From an uncultured Peptostreptococcaceae bacterium (GTDB taxonomy: Bacteria; Bacillota; Clostridia; Peptostreptococcales; Peptostreptococcaceae), in assembly GCA_947072565.1 (NCBI GenBank), contig CAMTIM010000016.1, positions 1 through 64,000 on the forward strand: 64,000 nt of DNA, in the 5' to 3' direction. A model generated the notes under the pieces. That model did not search any database, had not been told where the DNA came from, and saw nothing but the letters and a program-made list of their open reading frames with translations. Below, piece by piece: positions 26,314-35,754 of the stretch (position 1 is its first letter; the number at the start of each line of letters is the position of its first letter). Made by a program: the position numbers and the translations under genes.

Positions 26314-26321
26314 AATTTATA

Positions 26322-27722
26322 TTAATTGTTATTAATAATATCTTGTTTTATGCCTTTATTTTCATTAGCATCTACTACTGATAGAGTCTTTTTATAAAAT
26401 ACCATAAAGCATATTATAGTTGTAGTTGCTGCAAGTATATCTGCTATTGGTTCTGCTAAAAGTACTCCAAACAATTGATTTTCTATGAACATAGGTAATA
26501 TAAATATTAATGGAACTAAAAGTATTATCTTTCTAAGTAAAGCTAATATCAAAGATATTTTCGCTTGACCAAGTGCTAAGAATGTTTGCTGACAAGCTAC
26601 TTGCACACCAAATATAAATATTCCACCAAAGTATATCTTTATACTCCAAGTAGTTATTTCCATAAGTGCTGGGTCATTGTTAAATATACCAACAAATATT
26701 TGTGGTAACATCATAAGCGCTAGCCACATACCAATTGTATATAACGAACATAAACCTATACACAATTTAAATGTTTGTTTTACTCTATCCATTTGCTTTG
26801 CCCCATAATTATAACTTATTATAGGTTGAGCTCCTTGAGTTAATCCTAGATTAGGCAACATTATTATTTGCATTATACTACTCATTATAGTCATTGCGCC
26901 TACTGCTAAATCTCCACCGTACTTTTGTAATTGACTATTTAGAGATACTAATACTAAACTTTCTGTAGCTTGCATTATAAAAGGAGATACTCCTAGTGCA
27001 AGTATAGGCATTATTATTTTAATATCTGGTTTTAGATATTTTTTCTTTATTTTAAGAACACTCTTTTTGCCAAGTAAAAAACGTAGTACCCATATAGCTG
27101 AGACTGCTTGTGCTATTATAGTAGCTAATGCCGCTCCTTTTACGCCCATCCCTAATCCAAATATAAGAATCGGATCTAGTGCTATATTTATAATAGCTCC
27201 TATTGTTACTGTCATCATCCCTACTTTTGCAAAACCTTGAGTGTTTATATAAGGATTCATCCCTAAGCCTATTTGAACAAATATAGTACCTATAAGATAT
27301 ACACTTAAATAATCAGTTGCATATCCTATTGTTGCTTCACTTGCTCCAAATGCCCAAAGTATAGGTTCTTTAAATACTAAAAATCCTATTGTTAATATTA
27401 ATGATAAAATCATTAATATAGAGAAACTATTACTCATTATCTTTTCAGCACCATCATTATCTTTTTCACCCATTTTAATTGCTGCTAAAGGTGCTCCACC
27501 CATACCTACTAAAGCACTAAATGCTGATATTATTAGTATTATCGGAAATGCTACTCCTACTCCCGCCATAGCCATATCTCCACCTGGCATTCTTCCTATA
27601 AATATTCTATCTACAATATTGTATAAAACATTTACTAATTGTGCTATTATCGCTGGTGTAGCTAATTTAAAAAGAAGTTTCCCTATGTTTTCTTTTCCCA
27701 AGTCAGTACTTGTATTGCTCAT
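26322..27722 (-). CDS. MATE family efflux transporter
   Basis: 466-residue, 12-helix MATE exporter, related to but distinct from the one at 5820. Typical motifs: LFKLATPAIIAQLVNVLYNIVDRIFIGRMPG at the N-terminus and NLGLTQGAQPIISYNYGAK in the second half, which is the clostridial MepA-like pattern. Single gene with a good ribosome-binding site (TTAGGAGTGATAAA) and its own terminator. Likely substrates are cationic drugs or dyes, by family. Confidence 0.92.
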   Translation of the reverse strand: MSNTSTDLGKENIGKLLFKLATPAIIAQLVNVLYNIVDRIFIGRMPGGDMAMAGVGVAFPIILIISAFSALVGMGGAPLAAIKMGEKDNDGAEKIMSNSFSILMILSLILTIGFLVFKEPILWAFGASEATIGYATDYLSVYLIGTIFVQIGLGMNPYINTQGFAKVGMMTVTIGAIINIALDPILIFGLGMGVKGAALATIIAQAVSAIWVLRFLLGKKSVLKIKKKYLKPDIKIIMPILALGVSPFIMQATESLVLVSLNSQLQKYGGDLAVGAMTIMSSIMQIIMLPNLGLTQGAQPIISYNYGAKQMDRVKQTFKLCIGLCSLYTIGMWLALMMLPQIFVGIFNNDPALMEITTWSIKIYFGGIFIFGVQVACQQTFLALGQAKISLILALLRKIILLVPLIFILPMFIENQLFGVLLAEPIADILAATTTIICFMVFYKKTLSVVDANENKGIKQDIINNN

Positions 27723-27900
27723 TTTATCACTCCTAAAATCGTTTATAATATTTTTGTTTATTTTATCCCTATTAATAATTTCATTTTGGTATTTTATTCA
27801 TATCATTATAACATATTGATTTTATTTTATAAACATTTCGGATTCAAATGTTAAACCCAAAATCAGCTTATTTATCATGTTATTTTAGTTTAATAAACAA

Positions 27901-27938
27901 AAAAATAACTTTAATCAGTTTAGATTAAAGTTATTTTT
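27901..27938 (-). terminator. terminator after tRNA-Cys
   Basis: 16-bp inverted repeat (27901-27916 with 27923-27938) with T-runs, about 40 bases beyond the 3' end of the tRNA. Confidence 0.85.
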
Positions 27939-27980
27939 TATTAAGTCAGCTTATCTAATATCACTACTAACTTATTTAAT

Positions 27981-28055
27981 TGGAGGCGACACCCAGATTT
28001 GAACTGAGGATCAAGGAGTTGCAGTCCACTGCCTTACCGCTTGGCTATGTCGCCT
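27981..28055 (-). tRNA. tRNA-Cys (anticodon GCA)
   Basis: The minus strand folds as a complete tRNA: acceptor AGGCGAC/GTCGCCT (28049-28055 with 27984-27990), D-arm, anticodon loop CTGCAAC containing GCA, T-arm with GTTCAAATC, and CCA encoded at 27981-27983. Stand-alone gene with its own terminator. Confidence 0.95.
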
Positions 28056-28150
28056 TATCTCTTACAATATAATTATATGTTTATTGGTACTATTTAGCAA
28101 CTATTTTTTTAATTTTTTAACTTTAAATTTATGTCAAATTATTACATTTT

Positions 28151-28193
28151 ATAATCAAAAGTTGAGATATTAAATGTCTCAACTTTTGATTAT
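28151..28193 (-). terminator. hcp terminator
   Basis: Exact 17-bp inverted repeat (28151-28167 with 28177-28193), just beyond the hcp stop codon. A U-rich stretch is only moderate. Confidence 0.75.
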
Positions 28194-28215
28194 ATTTATT
28201 AATTTATGCTCTAAA

Positions 28216-29934
28216 TTATCCTAAGAATATTTTTAAATCATCTTCAACATTAGTTATTCCAGCTATACCAAAGTTTTCAACTAAAACATTGACTACATTT
28301 TCAGATAAGAATGCTGGTAGAGTTGGTCCTAAGTGTATGTTTTTAACTCCAAGGTGTAGAAGTGATAATAATACTATTACAGCTTTTTGCTCATACCAAG
28401 CTATATTAAAAGCTATTGGTAATTCATTTATGTCATTAAGTTCAAATACTTCTTTAAGCTTAAGTGCTATAAGTGCTAATGAATAAGAGTCATTACATTG
28501 ACCTGCATCTAATACTCTAGGTATTCCATTTATATCACCTAATGCTAGTTTATTATATTTATATTTTGCACATCCTGCTGTAAGTATTACAGTGTCTTTT
28601 GGTAATGCTTTTGCAAAGTCTGTATAGTAATCTCTTGACTTAGCTCTTCCATCACAACCTGCCATAACAAAGAATTTTTTTATAGCTCCAGTCTTAACTG
28701 CATCTACTACTTGATCTGCAAGTGCAAATACTTGATTATGTGCAAATCCACCTATTATTTCTCCAGTTTCTATTTCTATAGGAGATTGGCACTTCTTAGC
28801 TTGTTCTATTATAACTGAAAAATCTTTATTATCTTCAGATTCTCCAGCTATATGAGTACATCCACTAAATCCAGCTGCTCCAGTAGTGTATAGTCTATCT
28901 TTGTAACTATCTTTTGGTGTTACTATGCAATTTGTAGTCATAAGTATTGGTCCATTGAAGCTTTCAAATTCTTCTTTTTGTTTCCACCATGCATTTCCAT
29001 AATTACCTGCAAAATGTGAATATTTCTTAAATGCTGGATAATAGTGAGCTGGTAGCATCTCTGAGTGAGTATATATATCTACTCCGCTTCCTTCACTTTG
29101 TTTTAATAATAATTCTAAGTCTTTTAAATCATGTCCCGATACCAATATACCTGGGTTATTTCTAACGCCTATATTAACTTTAGTTATCTCTGGATTTCCA
29201 TAAGTTTTTGTATTAGCAGTATCAAGTAAAGCCATTCCATCAACTCCAACTTTTCCTGTTTCCAAAGTTAATCCTATTAATTCATCTATACTTAAATTAT
29301 CATCTAAAGTTTTTGCTAAAGCACTTTGCATAAATGCATTTACATTCTCATCATCATATCCTAGGGCATTTGCATGTTTTACATATGCAGACAATCCTTT
29401 TAGTCCATATATTATAAGTTCTCTTAAGCTTCTCTTATCTTCATCTTTAGTAGATAAAACACCAACTTTTGTTGATTTTTCATTTAATATTGAATCAATA
29501 TTTGTATCTTCTTTTGAAGTAAATATTGAATTTTTCAATTTAGCTAAAACACCAACCTTCACATCCATTTCTTCACTAGAACTTGCATTCCAAAGGGCAG
29601 CTTCAGATAAATTTTCCTTGTTATTTAATGTAGCTAACAGTTCTTCTTTTGATTTCAAAGTATTTTTAACTCTCTCATAAAATACCTCATCATCAAAGTT
29701 AGCATTTGTTATTGTAGTAAATAAGTTTACTGTTATTAAATGATTTATATTTGATGATACTACTTTTCCTTCTTGTCTAAGTCTTGTAGTAATCTCGCAT
29801 AAGCCTTTAGTTGTATATATTAATAAATCTTGCATTCTCGATAAATCTGGTGATTTTCCACATACTCCAAATTTCGTACAGCCTGTATTACCTGCTGTCT
29901 CTTGACACTGAAAACAAAACATTTTATCTTCCAT
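28216..29934 (-). CDS. hcp: Hydroxylamine reductase / hybrid cluster protein
   Basis: 572-residue iron-sulfur protein with a hybrid Fe-S-O cluster. It reduces hydroxylamine and, in recent work on relatives, nitric oxide. The N-terminal cysteines (residues 7, 10, 19, 25, pattern Cx2Cx8Cx5C) match the cubane-binding class of strict anaerobes. Hybrid-cluster ligand segments include [43 protein letters not shown] and [12 protein letters not shown] followed by [14 protein letters not shown]. It is divergent from a CRP-type regulator, with a palindromic site in the shared intergenic region. Expected role is defence against reactive nitrogen. Confidence 0.95.
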   Translation of the reverse strand: MEDKMFCFQCQETAGNTGCTKFGVCGKSPDLSRMQDLLIYTTKGLCEITTRLRQEGKVVSSNINHLITVNLFTTITNANFDDEVFYERVKNTLKSKEELLATLNNKENLSEAALWNASSSEEMDVKVGVLAKLKNSIFTSKEDTNIDSILNEKSTKVGVLSTKDEDKRSLRELIIYGLKGLSAYVKHANALGYDDENVNAFMQSALAKTLDDNLSIDELIGLTLETGKVGVDGMALLDTANTKTYGNPEITKVNIGVRNNPGILVSGHDLKDLELLLKQSEGSGVDIYTHSEMLPAHYYPAFKKYSHFAGNYGNAWWKQKEEFESFNGPILMTTNCIVTPKDSYKDRLYTTGAAGFSGCTHIAGESEDNKDFSVIIEQAKKCQSPIEIETGEIIGGFAHNQVFALADQVVDAVKTGAIKKFFVMAGCDGRAKSRDYYTDFAKALPKDTVILTAGCAKYKYNKLALGDINGIPRVLDAGQCNDSYSLALIALKLKEVFELNDINELPIAFNIAWYEQKAVIVLLSLLHLGVKNIHLGPTLPAFLSENVVNVLVENFGIAGITNVEDDLKIFLG

Positions 29935-29971
29935 AATTGTTCCTCCAACTTAAATCTATATTTGTATACTC

Positions 29972-30014
29972 ATTATATGTTATGATTAGTATGACTAGCG
30001 GTAACATAGGTTAC
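29972..30014 (-). promoter_or_regulatory. hcp promoter with CRP-family site in activator position
   Basis: A perfect -10 box TATAAT (29972-29977) on the minus strand has no recognisable -35 box. Instead the palindrome GTAACATAGGTTAC (30001-30014) is centred near -42 relative to the expected start. That is the class II activator position for CRP/FNR proteins, and the regulator gene next door is the obvious candidate. Confidence 0.7.
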
Positions 30015-30048
30015 ACTATTACAAAATAAAGAAAGTTTGGTGATAATT

Positions 30049-30687
30049 ATGGTTATGAATAAAAATGAGGTTCTAAAGTTTTTTGAAAAATCCAATTATA
30101 ACGTAGTTAGTTATTCTAAAAATGATTTTATTGCACTAGAGGGTGATCCTTGTGAGAAAGTTGGATTGGTTTTAGAAGGAAGTGTCGATATAAAAAGAAT
30201 ATTAACTAGTAGCAATGTAATTCATCTTTCTTCATTTAGTGCTGGAGAATTTTTCGGGGAAGTTATAGCATTTTCTGATACTAATACATATCCAGCTACG
30301 GTAATAGCTTGTGCTAATAGTAAAGTTATGTTTATAAGTAGGAATGATTTTATTGGGTTTTGTAGTAATCACCCTGATTTTTTAGAAATGTTTTTAAATA
30401 CTTTAACTAATAAAATTATAAGCTTAAATAAATCAATTACAGGCTTATCTTTAACTAGTATACGTCAAAAAATTAGTAACTACTTAGTTACTGAATATAA
30501 CATCCAAGGTAGTATATTTATTAACCTTAATATGACAAAACAAAAACTTTCTGAAAAACTAGGTGTTCCTAGACCTTCTTTATCACGAGAACTTATAAAT
30601 ATGAAAAATGAAAATCTTATAGATTACTCTAAAGATGTAATTAAAATTTTAAATTTAGATTTACTTAAAAGCATATTAATGGAATAA
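30049..30687 (+). CDS. hcpR: CRP/FNR-family regulator, probable HcpR
   Basis: 212-residue regulator with an N-terminal cyclic-nucleotide-binding-like beta barrel (about 20-120, SAGEFFGEVIAFSD) and a C-terminal winged helix (TKQKLSEKLGVPRPSLSRELINMKNENLI). There is no cysteine cluster of the FNR kind. Divergence from hcp and the palindrome between them suggest HcpR, which activates hcp under nitrosative stress. The ATG at 30049 follows GGTGAT; an in-frame TTG four codons earlier overlaps that site. The next ATG, two codons on, is also possible. Whether it binds heme or another sensor ligand cannot be seen. Confidence 0.82.
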   Translation: MVMNKNEVLKFFEKSNYNVVSYSKNDFIALEGDPCEKVGLVLEGSVDIKRILTSSNVIHLSSFSAGEFFGEVIAFSDTNTYPATVIACANSKVMFISRNDFIGFCSNHPDFLEMFLNTLTNKIISLNKSITGLSLTSIRQKISNYLVTEYNIQGSIFINLNMTKQKLSEKLGVPRPSLSRELINMKNENLIDYSKDVIKILNLDLLKSILME

Positions 30688-30728
30688 ATATGTTTAAAAT
30701 CTACTTATTTTAAAAAAACTTCATTTTT

Positions 30729-30784
30729 TTGTATACTTCTAAAAAAAAACATGATATGATATACAAGTATTTTTTTGTATACAA
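30729..30784 (+). promoter_or_regulatory. promoter region of the acetate transporter with repeated GTATAC sites
   Basis: TTGTAT (30729-30734) and TGATAT (30752-30757), 17 bases apart, form a plausible promoter. The motif TGTATAC occurs at 30730-30736 and again in the perfect palindrome TTGTATACAA (30775-30784), with ATACAAG at 30761-30767 between. The pattern suggests an unknown regulator's sites. Confidence 0.45.
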
Positions 30785-30827
30785 GATACATTTCTATATA
30801 GTATTTAAATTTCTAGGAGGATAAAAA

Positions 30828-31439
30828 ATGAAAAATGAAACAAAAGTAAAAGTTGTAACAGCTGACCCTTCAGCATTAGGACTTTTTGGACTAGCAATGA
30901 TAACATTAGTTGCTTCATCTCAAAAATTAGGATTAACTTCAGGAGTATCACTAGTTTTACCATGGGCAATATTCTTAGGAGCTACTGCTCAGTTATTTGC
31001 ATGTATAAATGATTTTAAACATGACAACACATTTGGTGCTACTGCTTTTGGTGCATATGCATTCTTCTGGTATGCAGTTGGATTCACATGGTTAATACAA
31101 AACGGAGTATTCGGTGAAAAATTAGCAGCATCTGCTGACATTAAACAATTAGGATTTGCTTACTTAGGATATTTAATATTCACATTATTTATGACTATAG
31201 GAGCAATGGAAACTCACAAGGTATTATTTATAATTTTCGTACTTATAGATTGTTTATTTTTAGGATTAACATTAACTTCATTCGGTATAATGGAACATGC
31301 TACTCATCAATTTGCTGCATATTCTGAGTTAGCAATAGCAATATTCTCATTCTATGGTTGTGGTGCTGCAGTTTTAAATACTCACTTTGGAAAAGTATTT
31401 TTACCAGTTGGAAAGCCATTTGGAATATTTAAAAAATAA
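30828..31439 (+). CDS. GPR1/FUN34/YaaH family acetate transporter
   Basis: 203-residue, six-helix membrane protein. The family signature NPSALGLFGL-like stretch is here ADPSALGLFGLAMITL near the N-terminus. LPWAIFLGATAQLFAC and FGATAFGAYAFFWYAVGFTW also match SatP-like acetate/succinate channels. In a fermenting anaerobe it may export acetate. It is preceded by AGGAGG and a probable promoter of its own, and follows hcpR on the same strand, so read-through is possible. Confidence 0.9.
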   Translation: MKNETKVKVVTADPSALGLFGLAMITLVASSQKLGLTSGVSLVLPWAIFLGATAQLFACINDFKHDNTFGATAFGAYAFFWYAVGFTWLIQNGVFGEKLAASADIKQLGFAYLGYLIFTLFMTIGAMETHKVLFIIFVLIDCLFLGLTLTSFGIMEHATHQFAAYSELAIAIFSFYGCGAAVLNTHFGKVFLPVGKPFGIFKK

Positions 31440-31471
31440 TTTTTAATTATATAGATTTTAATAAATATAAT

Positions 31472-31510
31472 AAAAAAGGACACCTTTAAATTTAAAAGGT
31501 GTCCTTTTTT
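31472..31510. terminator. bidirectional terminator
   Basis: AAAAAAGGACACCTTT and its complement flank a short AT loop between two convergent genes, giving a T-run in both directions. Confidence 0.9.
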
Positions 31511-31518
31511 AAATTTAA

Positions 31519-32394
31519 TTATTCTTCCTCATAAAATGGTTCTAAGTGTACTATTACTTGAGAGCTTTCATTTATTTTACTTTGAATCATATCTTCAATT
31601 TCATGAGTTAGTACATGCGATTTTTCAATACTTATATAAGGGTCAATTAATATATGCATATCAACATACATATCACTTTCGCTCCCTCTACTTCTTATCT
31701 TATGAACTCCTCTTACATCTTTAAAGCTACTCACAATTTCAACTATTTTTTCTTCATCTACTGTTGATTTATCTACTAACACTCCTGTAGATGATTTGAA
31801 TATTTCATAAGCTGAATAAATTATAAAACCTGAAACTACTAAAGATGCTATAGGATCAATAATAGATGGCAACCCTAGTTTGACTCCGACTAATGTAAAT
31901 AAAACGCCTATGGAAACAAATATATCACTCTTAGTATGCATCGAATCTGATACAAGGATATAGCTATTTAATTTTTTACCAGCTCTATTTTCATAAGTAC
32001 ATACAAATATATTTATTATAAGTGTAACTATCAACACTATTAAGCTTTCTACAGTTATAGATGGTTCTACTAAATTTGTAAATCTTGAAACCGAAGTAAA
32101 AATAATCTTACCCGCTATTACAATTAACATACATCCAATAAACATACTTGCCATTATTTCAAATTTTTTATGTCCATATGGATGATCTTTATCCTTAGGT
32201 CTAGATGCTATACTAATACCTATAATTCCAACTATATTAGATGCACCATCTGATAAAGAGTGAAATCCATCGGCAGTCATACTTGCACTTTTTATAGCAC
32301 TACCTATAATAATTTTTAACATTGCAACTCCAAAGTTTGCAAATAAAATAACCCATAATACTTGTTTTACTTTCTTATAACTATTGTTTTCCAT
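31519..32394 (-). CDS. Cation diffusion facilitator (CDF) metal exporter
   Basis: 291-residue member with about six helices and a cytoplasmic C-terminal domain. Metal-site residues lie in MTADGFHSLSDGASN (helix 2) and VSDSMHTKSDIFVS (helix 5). PKDKDHPYGHKKFE is the usual loop between helices 2 and 3. It exports a divalent cation (Zn, Fe, Mn or Co). The HxxxD-type first site is seen in both zinc- and iron/manganese-type members, so metal choice stays open. Confidence 0.9.
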   Translation of the reverse strand: MENNSYKKVKQVLWVILFANFGVAMLKIIIGSAIKSASMTADGFHSLSDGASNIVGIIGISIASRPKDKDHPYGHKKFEIMASMFIGCMLIVIAGKIIFTSVSRFTNLVEPSITVESLIVLIVTLIINIFVCTYENRAGKKLNSYILVSDSMHTKSDIFVSIGVLFTLVGVKLGLPSIIDPIASLVVSGFIIYSAYEIFKSSTGVLVDKSTVDEEKIVEIVSSFKDVRGVHKIRSRGSESDMYVDMHILIDPYISIEKSHVLTHEIEDMIQSKINESSQVIVHLEPFYEEE

Positions 32395-32528
32395 TTTATC
32401 CCCCTCAAACCAGTATGATTTATTTTAAAATTGACATTTGACATGCTATCCCACTTGAAATTAGCTTAAATTTAATAATGACTTTCATTTGTCCTCTTAA
32501 CTAAAAAATCCACAGAAAAGTTTTTAAA

Positions 32529-33650
32529 CTAATCCATGGACTCATATTTATTCGTTATACTCTCTATATATTCAAATATTGTTACATTTGTGCATTCATC
32601 TTTAGAATCTATTAAATTTGATAAAGTTACCCCTAACAATCTAATTTGTTTATCTGTATTGATGTTTTTTAATAAATTATATACATTTGTTCTTATTTCA
32701 TCATGCTTATTTAGAGCACTTCCTAAACTAATGCTCCTTGTTATTTGCGTAAAATCTTCAAACTTAACCTTTAGAGTTATTGTTTTTCCAAGCTTATCAC
32801 AAGTTTTAAGCCTCTCACATACCTCTTCGCATATTTCACTAAGTATATCTACAACTTCTTCATCTTCTACACTTAAATTATGACTTAACGTAGTCTCTGC
32901 GCCTACTGACTTCCTTTCTCTATTTGGTTGAACTGGTCTATAGTCTATTCCTCTTGCAAATTGATAAAACGTATATCCTCTATTTTTAAATATATTTTCT
33001 AATTCACTCAATTCCAATTTTCTTAAATCATATCCAGTTTCTATACCTAAGTTTTTAAGAGATCTAGCAGTTACCTTCCCAACTCCAAAAAATTTATTTA
33101 CTGGTAATTTATCCAGAAATTCTTGTTTATTCTTTTGTGTTATTACAGTAAGACCACTAGGTTTTTTATAATCAGATGCAAGTTTTGATAAAAATTTATT
33201 ATAAGAAACACCTGCTGATGCACTTAATCCAACTTCTTCTAAAATTTCTTTTTTAATCCTCTTTGCTATTTCTGTAGCATATTTTATATTTTTTTTATTA
33301 TTTGTTACATCTAAAAAAGCTTCGTCTAAAGATAATGGTTCTACTAAATCTGTATACCTATGAAATATTTTTCTTATTTGATTTGATACTTCATGATATA
33401 CATCAAACCTCGGTCTTACAAAATATGCGTAAGGACATCTTTTATATGCATTTTGAGATGACATAGCTGAATGAATACCGTACTCCCTAGCTTCATAGGA
33501 ACAAGTACAAACAACTCCTCTACTTTGAGGGTCACCTCCAACAACTACAGGCTTTCCTCTTAAACTTGGGTTATCTCTTTGCTCAACTGATGCATAAAAA
33601 GCATCCATATCTATATGAATTATTTTTCTATTTTCATTAATACATATCAC
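32529..33650 (-). CDS. dinB: DNA polymerase IV
   Basis: 373-residue Y-family translesion polymerase. Catalytic carboxylates are in HIDMDAFYASVEQRDNP and in LSLDEAFLDVT. RGKPVVVGG, the HhH region FFGVGKVTARSLKNLG, and the little-finger domain complete the fold. The first in-frame start candidate is GTG at 33650, but it is part of the best ribosome-binding sequence AGAGGTG. The only other in-frame initiators before the catalytic core would be non-standard, including an ATT six bases after AGAGGTG (33639-33641). No LexA box was recognised upstream. Confidence 0.92.
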   Translation of the reverse strand: MICINENRKIIHIDMDAFYASVEQRDNPSLRGKPVVVGGDPQSRGVVCTCSYEAREYGIHSAMSSQNAYKRCPYAYFVRPRFDVYHEVSNQIRKIFHRYTDLVEPLSLDEAFLDVTNNKKNIKYATEIAKRIKKEILEEVGLSASAGVSYNKFLSKLASDYKKPSGLTVITQKNKQEFLDKLPVNKFFGVGKVTARSLKNLGIETGYDLRKLELSELENIFKNRGYTFYQFARGIDYRPVQPNRERKSVGAETTLSHNLSVEDEEVVDILSEICEEVCERLKTCDKLGKTITLKVKFEDFTQITRSISLGSALNKHDEIRTNVYNLLKNINTDKQIRLLGVTLSNLIDSKDECTNVTIFEYIESITNKYESMD

Positions 33651-33796
33651 CTCTCATCATTTAATATTTTCACTATATCGTGACATAATAACATGCAATT
33701 TAAATTTTATTTTATAGTTTTTGAAAAATCACTTGCAAATTTTTCAAAAAACCTTTAAAATAGTTATTCCAAGGAACTAACTTATTTTAGGTACTT

Positions 33797-33823
33797 GATA
33801 ACCGTATATTTATATTTATTTTT
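33797..33823. repeat. 27-base repeat, copy 1 (between dinB and DUF1846 gene)
   Basis: An exact 27-base sequence starting CTTGATAACCGTATATTT is found here and again at 35451-35477 in the same orientation, bracketing the DUF1846 gene. On the minus strand both copies precede a gene (dinB 150 bases on, DUF1846 30 bases on). Confidence 0.7.
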
Positions 33824-33847
33824 AAGATTATATAATTTTATATAAGA

Positions 33848-33880
33848 AAGACCATACTACCTCGGGGGTAATATGGTCTT
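33848..33880 (-). terminator. terminator of the DUF1846 gene
   Basis: AAGACCATACTACC (33848-33861) pairs with GGTAATATGGTCTT (33867-33880) with one wobble, followed by a T-rich stretch on the minus strand. Confidence 0.8.
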
Positions 33881-33911
33881 ATATTTTCTCTATTTTTAAC
33901 TATTTTATAGT

Positions 33912-35420
33912 TTAGTTTGCATAATAAAGATTTTGTGATGGATATTCAGGATCACTTGTTACATCTATTCCAAGTTCTCTAAATGTTTGCTCATCATTTT
34001 TACTTAATATAGTATTAGAATGTGCTTGAGCTCCTTTTAATAAAGGTAATTTATCGATTACAGCTTGAGCTGTTGGATTTGTAACACCACATATACTAAG
34101 AGCTGTTAATACTTCTTCACAACTTAATTCAGGAGTTCTACTTCCTAATGTTTTAGTTTTTAAGTTTACAATTGGCTCAAGTATAGCTGGAGATATTAAA
34201 TGTAATTCATCATCTATTTTAGCTAAATGTTTTATAGCATTTAATGTAGCAGCTGCTGTTGCATTCATTAAATCTGAACCTTTTCCAGTTAACATAGTTC
34301 CATCTGTTAGCTCTATTGCTACTACTGGGCAAGCATCATTTTTTTGTGCAGTTTCTTTTAATTTATTACTGTAATTTCTTGAAGGCATAACAACTGTTCT
34401 ATCTTCAGGCTTTAAGTTAAGACCTTCCATTATCATTTTTATTCTATCATAAGCACCTTTATCCACTTGACCTTTTTTGTATTCACAAGCAGTTTTAAAG
34501 TATCTTCTTATTATTTCTTGTCTTGATGCTTCTGCAACAACTTCATCATCTGTTATACCATATCCAACTCTATTAACACCCATATCAGTTGGTGATTGAT
34601 ATATAGATTCTTTTCCTGTTATTTTTTCTATTATTTTCTTAACAACTGGGAATAGTTCTAAATCTCTATTATAGTTTACTGACATTTTTGCATATTTTTC
34701 AAGATGGAATGAATCTATCATATTAACGTCTTTTAAATCTACTGTAGCAGCTTCATACGCTATATTTAAAGGATGCTTTAATGGAACGTTCCATACTGGG
34801 AATGTCTCAAATTTTGAGTACCCAACAGCATTACCTAATTTATTTTCATGATATAATTGACTTAAACAAGTTCCTAGTTTTCCACTATTTGGTCCTGGAG
34901 CTGTAACAACAACTATCGGCTTAGTAGTTTCTATATAAGGATTTTCTCCATATCCTTCATCACTTACTATTGTATCAACATCAGTTGGATATCCTTTTGT
35001 TGGAGCATGTTTGTATACTTTTATACCTCTACGTTCTAATTTGTTTATGAATACTGTAGTAGCAGGTTGTCCTTCAAATCTTGTTATTACAACACTGTTT
35101 ACATCTAATTCATATTTTCTTAAATCGTCTATAAGTCTTAAAACTTCCATGTCATATGTTATACCGAAGTCACCTCTGATTTTATTTCTTTCGATATCTC
35201 CTGCATAAACACATATAACAACTTCAACTTTTTCTTTTATGTGTTGAAGTACTTTTATTTTTGCGTTTTCATCAAAACCTGGTAATACTCTCTTGGCATG
35301 TAAATCTCCCATTAGCTTACCACCAAATTCTAAATAAAGCTTATCAAAATTATTAACTCTTTCTAAAATATATTTTGATTGCTCTTCTAGGTACTTTTTG
35401 TGATCGAATCCTATTTTCAT
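33912..35420 (-). CDS. DUF1846 family protein
   Basis: 502-residue cytosolic protein matching the DUF1846 family along its full length: [35 protein letters not shown] at the start, [23 protein letters not shown] (a Ser/Gly-rich loop that may bind nucleotide), and the [12 protein letters not shown] stretch. The family occurs widely in Firmicutes and Actinobacteria with solved structures but no proven function. The upstream region holds a long-armed hairpin and a repeated 27-mer, suggesting regulated expression. Confidence 0.88.
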   Translation of the reverse strand: MKIGFDHKKYLEEQSKYILERVNNFDKLYLEFGGKLMGDLHAKRVLPGFDENAKIKVLQHIKEKVEVVICVYAGDIERNKIRGDFGITYDMEVLRLIDDLRKYELDVNSVVITRFEGQPATTVFINKLERRGIKVYKHAPTKGYPTDVDTIVSDEGYGENPYIETTKPIVVVTAPGPNSGKLGTCLSQLYHENKLGNAVGYSKFETFPVWNVPLKHPLNIAYEAATVDLKDVNMIDSFHLEKYAKMSVNYNRDLELFPVVKKIIEKITGKESIYQSPTDMGVNRVGYGITDDEVVAEASRQEIIRRYFKTACEYKKGQVDKGAYDRIKMIMEGLNLKPEDRTVVMPSRNYSNKLKETAQKNDACPVVAIELTDGTMLTGKGSDLMNATAAATLNAIKHLAKIDDELHLISPAILEPIVNLKTKTLGSRTPELSCEEVLTALSICGVTNPTAQAVIDKLPLLKGAQAHSNTILSKNDEQTFRELGIDVTSDPEYPSQNLYYAN

Positions 35421-35450
35421 ATTGCCACCTCACTAAATTATTTAATTTCT

Positions 35451-35477
35451 TGATAACCGTATATTTATATTTATTAA
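35451..35477. repeat. 27-base repeat, copy 2 (upstream of DUF1846 gene)
   Basis: Exact second copy of the element at 33797-33823; see that entry. Here it lies 30 bases upstream of the DUF1846 start codon, between the start and a large inverted repeat. Confidence 0.7.
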
Positions 35478-35485
35478 TACTTATG

Positions 35486-35543
35486 TAAAGTGGAAATTAG
35501 TACTTAGTAATCTAACGCTACTTTTTTCATAATTTCCACTTTA
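35486..35543 (-). promoter_or_regulatory. 14-bp inverted repeat with a 30-base loop upstream of the DUF1846 gene
   Basis: TAAAGTGGAAATTA (35486-35499) is exactly complementary to 35530-35543. In RNA it would form a long stem with an unpaired 30-base loop; in DNA it could be two half-sites. There is no U-run, so it is not a simple terminator. It could be a leader structure or an operator. Confidence 0.5.
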
Positions 35544-35678
35544 AGTTTATATTATACATTTAAGATATAAATATTTCAAGATGATTTTACTATCCTTTTG
35601 AAGATGCTTTTATTTTGCTCATATCATTATTTTTATATTATTAAATGTTTTATATAAATTATTTTTTTTATATAAATA

Positions 35679-35729
35679 AGAACACCCATCATAATCATAA
35701 TAATTTCTTACGATTATGATGAGTGTTCT
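35679..35729 (-). terminator. terminator of small membrane protein gene
   Basis: 18-base arms (35679-35696 with 35712-35729) with one mismatch, and a T-rich stretch beyond on the minus strand, about 25 bases after the stop codon at 35755. Confidence 0.8.
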
Positions 35730-35754
35730 ATATTTTTTAATTAATAGATTTTAA

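Noticed and set aside
32440-32500. Fur-like palindrome ATGA-AAG-TCAT upstream of the cation exporter
   Set aside because: Only a short palindrome with poor overall agreement to the 19-base Fur consensus; not strong enough to claim iron control.
33651-33800. LexA/SOS box upstream of dinB
   Set aside because: No GAAC-N4-GTTC-like or related palindrome could be found; the hairpin TTTTTGAAAAAT/ATTTTTCAAAAA present there does not match a known SOS box.
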